A stretch of 8,528 nt of DNA from Bacteroidales bacterium (GTDB lineage: Bacteria > Bacteroidota > Bacteroidia > Bacteroidales > JAAUTT01). Made by a program: the position numbers and the translations under genes. A model generated the notes under the pieces. The model had not been told where the DNA came from. It was given only the letters and a program-made list of their open reading frames with translations, and made no database searches. How positions within the stretch are numbered: position 1 is the first letter of the stretch; the number at the start of each line of letters is the position of its first letter. The stretch covers positions 1 through 8,528 of the forward strand of contig JAAUTT010000145.1 of NCBI GenBank assembly GCA_012031335.1, in the 5' to 3' direction. Shown here in pieces: positions 6,747 through 8,528 of the stretch.

Positions 6747-6838
6747 GCCAACGCGCAAAGCAAGAGTGTTCCAGCCCGTCCCACAACCTTCCCTTCGCTT
6801 CCACACACTTGCTTTCTTTGCCGACGCTCCTGTTAATA
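6747..6838. repeat. Palindromic element, possibly a decayed or different attC-like site
   Basis: GCCAAC (6747-6752) is followed by GCAAAGCAAGAGTG, which pairs imperfectly (a four-base bulge and a mismatch) with CACACTTGCTTTCTTTGC ending near 6821. GTTAATA lies at 6832-6838. The AAC...GTT outline recalls the array sites, but it is only about 92 bp, lacks the CGTT box, and its GCCAAC does not pair with the preceding GTTGAAC. It may be an unrelated dispersed palindrome. Confidence 0.4.
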
Positions 6839-6899
6839 AACCATATCAAATTGATAATAAATATATCGCTAGAATATTAAAAAATATATAATCATGTTT

Positions 6900-6907
6900 T
6901 ATATTTG
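6900..6907 (+). promoter_or_regulatory. Candidate Bacteroidota -7 promoter box
   Basis: TATATTTG fits TAnnTTTG, the -7 element of the Bacteroidota housekeeping sigma factor, and sits 18 bases before the regulator's ATG at 6926. No clear TTG box is seen at about -33, so confidence is moderate. It would drive the regulator-methyltransferase-ATPase unit. Confidence 0.45.
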
Positions 6908-6925
6908 TATATATTGTTTAAAATA

Positions 6926-7120
6926 ATGAATAGAATAAAGCAAATATTAAAACAACAAGGTAGGTCACAAAAATGGCTCTCTGAGAAATTAGGAAAGAGT
7001 TATGTTATTGTTACAAATTATTGCAATAATAAAGTACAACCGCCTTTGGATGTGTTAAATAAAATTGCTGATATTTTAGACGTTGATGTTCGTGAATTAT
7101 TAAAACCAACAAAAGTATGA
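6926..7120 (+). CDS. Small XRE/Cro-type DNA-binding regulator
   Basis: The protein has 64 residues and is almost entirely one helix-turn-helix domain. MNRIKQILKQQG is helix 1, SQKWLSEKLGKS the second helix, VIVTNYCNNKVQPP the recognition helix and loop, and VLNKIADILDVDVRELL the closing helices. The ATG at 6926 is preferred over an in-frame TTG at 6905, because the TTG lies within or next to the candidate promoter and adds residues unusual for the family. Its stop overlaps the methyltransferase start (ATGA at 7117-7120), which suggests translational coupling. Small XRE proteins in this position commonly act as controllers of restriction-modification operons, limiting expression after entry into a new host. 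That role is inferred from context; no operator repeat is clearly seen. Confidence 0.85.
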   Translation: MNRIKQILKQQGRSQKWLSEKLGKSYVIVTNYCNNKVQPPLDVLNKIADILDVDVRELLKPTKV

Positions 7121-8150
7121 TTAACGAATACTCAGTGGTTGATTTGTTCAGTGGGATTGGCGGTCTGACACACGGATTAGTCAAAGAAGGGTTCAAAGTT
7201 GACGCAGGTGTTGATTTTGATATAAGCTGTAAATATGCTTTCGAGAAAAATAATAAAACCAAATTTGATTTATCAAGATTTAACAAAACAAGATTCTGCT
7301 GAAATTGTAAATAAACTTTTCACAGGAAACAAAAAAATCTTAGTCGGTTGCGCTCCATGCCAGGCTATTTTCTAGTTATAATAAAATCAGAAAATGATAA
7401 ATGGAAGCTGCTTTATTCCTACGGTAAATTAATTGATGAAATTAAACCCGAAATAATTTCTATGGAAAATGTTCCTCAATTGAGAACATATCAAGAAGGA
7501 AAGGTATTTAATGATTTTATTAAGGTATTAGAAAAGAATGATTATCACATTTTTTATACGGTTGTAAATTCTCAATATTACGGTGTTCCACAAAGCAGAA
7601 AGAGGCTTATTCTATTGGCTTCAAAGCTTGGCAAAATTGAATTAATCCCACCTACTCATAATGAGAAAACTTTGTTACGGTAAGAAAAGTAATTGGAAAA
7701 CTACCCTTGATTGAGGATGGTATTGCTCATGAATCAGACCCAATACATAGAGCCCGAAAACTTTCTCCTATGAACAAAGTCAGAATACAAGCTACTCCAG
7801 AAGGAGGAGGTTGGAGAGATTGGAATGAAGAGCTACTTCTCGAATGCCACAAGAAAAACAGTGGTAAATCTTTTGCAAGTGTATATGGTCGCATGAAGTG
7901 GGATGACGTTGCCCCAACTTTAACAACTCAATGCACGGGATATGGCAATGGTAGGTTTGGACATCCTGAACAAGATAGGGCTATTACGTTAAGAGAAGCC
8001 GCACTTTTACAAACTTTTCCAAAGAACTATAAACTATTTGACCCAAAAACGGATATTTCAACACCTAATATAGAGCGACATATTGGTAATGCAGTACCAG
8101 TTAGACTTGGTCAAGTAATAGCAAAATCCATTAAAAACATATTCAATCAA
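7117..8150 (+). pseudogene. C5-cytosine DNA methyltransferase (Dcm/HhaI superfamily), several frameshifts
   Basis: This enzyme transfers a methyl group from S-adenosylmethionine to cytosine C5 in DNA. In order, the segments are: DLFSGIGG (motif I, residues 9-16, AdoMet binding), GCAPCQ (motif IV, catalytic Cys codon 7358-7360), SMENVPQL (motif VI, ENV), QSRKRLILLA (motif VIII, QxRxR), a target-recognition region (about 7690-7970), RAITLREAALLQTFP (motif IX) and HIGNAVPVRLG (motif X). Restoring one frame needs about four changes: an extra G near 7267, extra bases near 7364 and 7386, and a missing T near 7671. The corrected protein is about 345 residues, normal for the family. All motifs are intact, so the breaks are recent or technical. 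It starts inside the regulator stop and runs in frame into the ATPase. A partner nuclease is not in view; target sequence unknown. Confidence 0.88.
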
Positions 8151-8528
8151 TTGAGCAACAATAAAGAAAATAAAACATTACGCTGGCGATTTGATGTCAA
8201 TACTTTTCGCTTAATTGGTCGTGAACTTATCACAGATAGAATTACTGCTGTTTTTGAGTTAGTTAAAAATAGCTATGATGCTAATGCTACAAGGGTTGAC
8301 ATTGAATTTAAGGATGTTTCTTCGAAAAATTCAAATAGTAAAATTATTATTACCGACAATGGAGAAGGGATGTCATATGATGACATCAGTAATAAATGGA
8401 TGGTTGTTGGAACTAATAATAAAAGAATCAAACAAACTTCATCGCCACCATTCAATAGAAGGTATGTTGGGGAAAAAGGTATTGGTAGATTCGCAGTTGA
8501 TAAAATTAGGTAATAAAGTTATTATTAA
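8151..8528 (+). CDS. GHKL (Hsp90/MutL/MORC-like) ATPase, N-terminal part, cut by window end
   Basis: The ATP-binding domain of the GHKL superfamily is visible. FELVKNSYDANA holds the N-box (Glu, Asn and Asp for Mg-ATP), IITDNGEGM is the G1 box (DxGxG), and VGEKGIGRFAVDK is the G2 lid region. The leading TLRWRFDVNTFRLIGRELITDRITA resembles ATPases paired with DNA methyltransferases, such as those compared with MORC proteins in restriction-modification islands. I place the start at TTG 8151 (MSNNKENK), but no stop separates it from the methyltransferase, so a fusion is possible. One extra A near 8505 breaks the frame after VDK; the shifted frame reads on as LGNKVII to the window end. Its role is probably ATP-driven conformational change in a defence complex, judged from the family. 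Confidence 0.82.

Larger units (their letters stand above)
6461..6925. other. Non-coding stretch between the array and the methyltransferase module
   Basis: No ORF of note lies on either strand. It begins with a short palindrome CCGCC-TTT-GGCGG (6465-6477), followed by the nested inverted repeats near 6536-6670, the GC-richer palindromic element at 6747-6838, and an AT-rich promoter region before the regulator. It may be the scar of lost cassettes or the original chromosome flank. Confidence 0.6.

Noticed and set aside
7011..7286. Minus-strand reading frame of 91 codons
   Set aside because: It lies opposite the regulator and methyltransferase motif I, both well supported.
1..8528. Insertion sequence, tRNA, rRNA or toxin-antitoxin pair
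   Set aside because: No transposase motif, tRNA fold, rRNA segment or known toxin-antitoxin gene pair was seen on either strand.

Overview
The window looks like a low-GC Bacteroidota chromosome or long-read metagenome contig. Genes are AT-rich, secreted proteins have short signal peptides ending in motifs such as FSQ, NAQ or NAS, two genes encode lipoproteins, start sites lack Shine-Dalgarno sequences, and one gene has a TAnnTTTG-type promoter. All supported genes are on the + strand.

Bases 1-6460 form a gene-cassette array of the integron type. Eight imperfect inverted-repeat sites (attC-like; the first is cut by the window edge) separate seven cassettes. Each site runs from an AAC box to a CGTT box and encloses long complementary arms. 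The decisive sign is that each cassette begins with GTT plus about seven bases, and its own end carries the reverse complement of those bases. This holds for all seven cassettes with seven different sequences, as expected for attC recombination between G and TT. The sites fall into a short class (about 130 bp) and a long, GC-rich class (232-239 bp) with several apical hairpins. No integrase is visible; by the usual integron layout it would lie to the left.

The cassettes carry, in order: a small exported protein (frameshifted); a multi-pass membrane protein with an HELSH zinc-protease motif; an exported HEGVH metalloprotease (frameshifted); a cassette with no convincing gene; two tandem small lipoproteins; an exported protein with a TonB-C-like tail (frameshifted); and a small exported protein. 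Most are hypothetical, and nearly all are directed to the membrane or envelope.

Bases 6461-6925 hold no gene but contain two structured regions: nested inverted repeats around 6536-6670 and a palindromic element around 6747-6838. Bases 6926-8528 hold a small XRE-type regulator that overlaps (ATGA) a C5-cytosine DNA methyltransferase, followed in frame by a GHKL (Hsp90/MutL/MORC-like) ATPase cut by the window end. This order matches DNA-methylation defence systems with GHKL ATPases. The methyltransferase and ATPase need at least five single-base frame corrections, and three array genes need one each. All motifs survive in the corrected frames, so base-level assembly errors or very recent decay are both possible.
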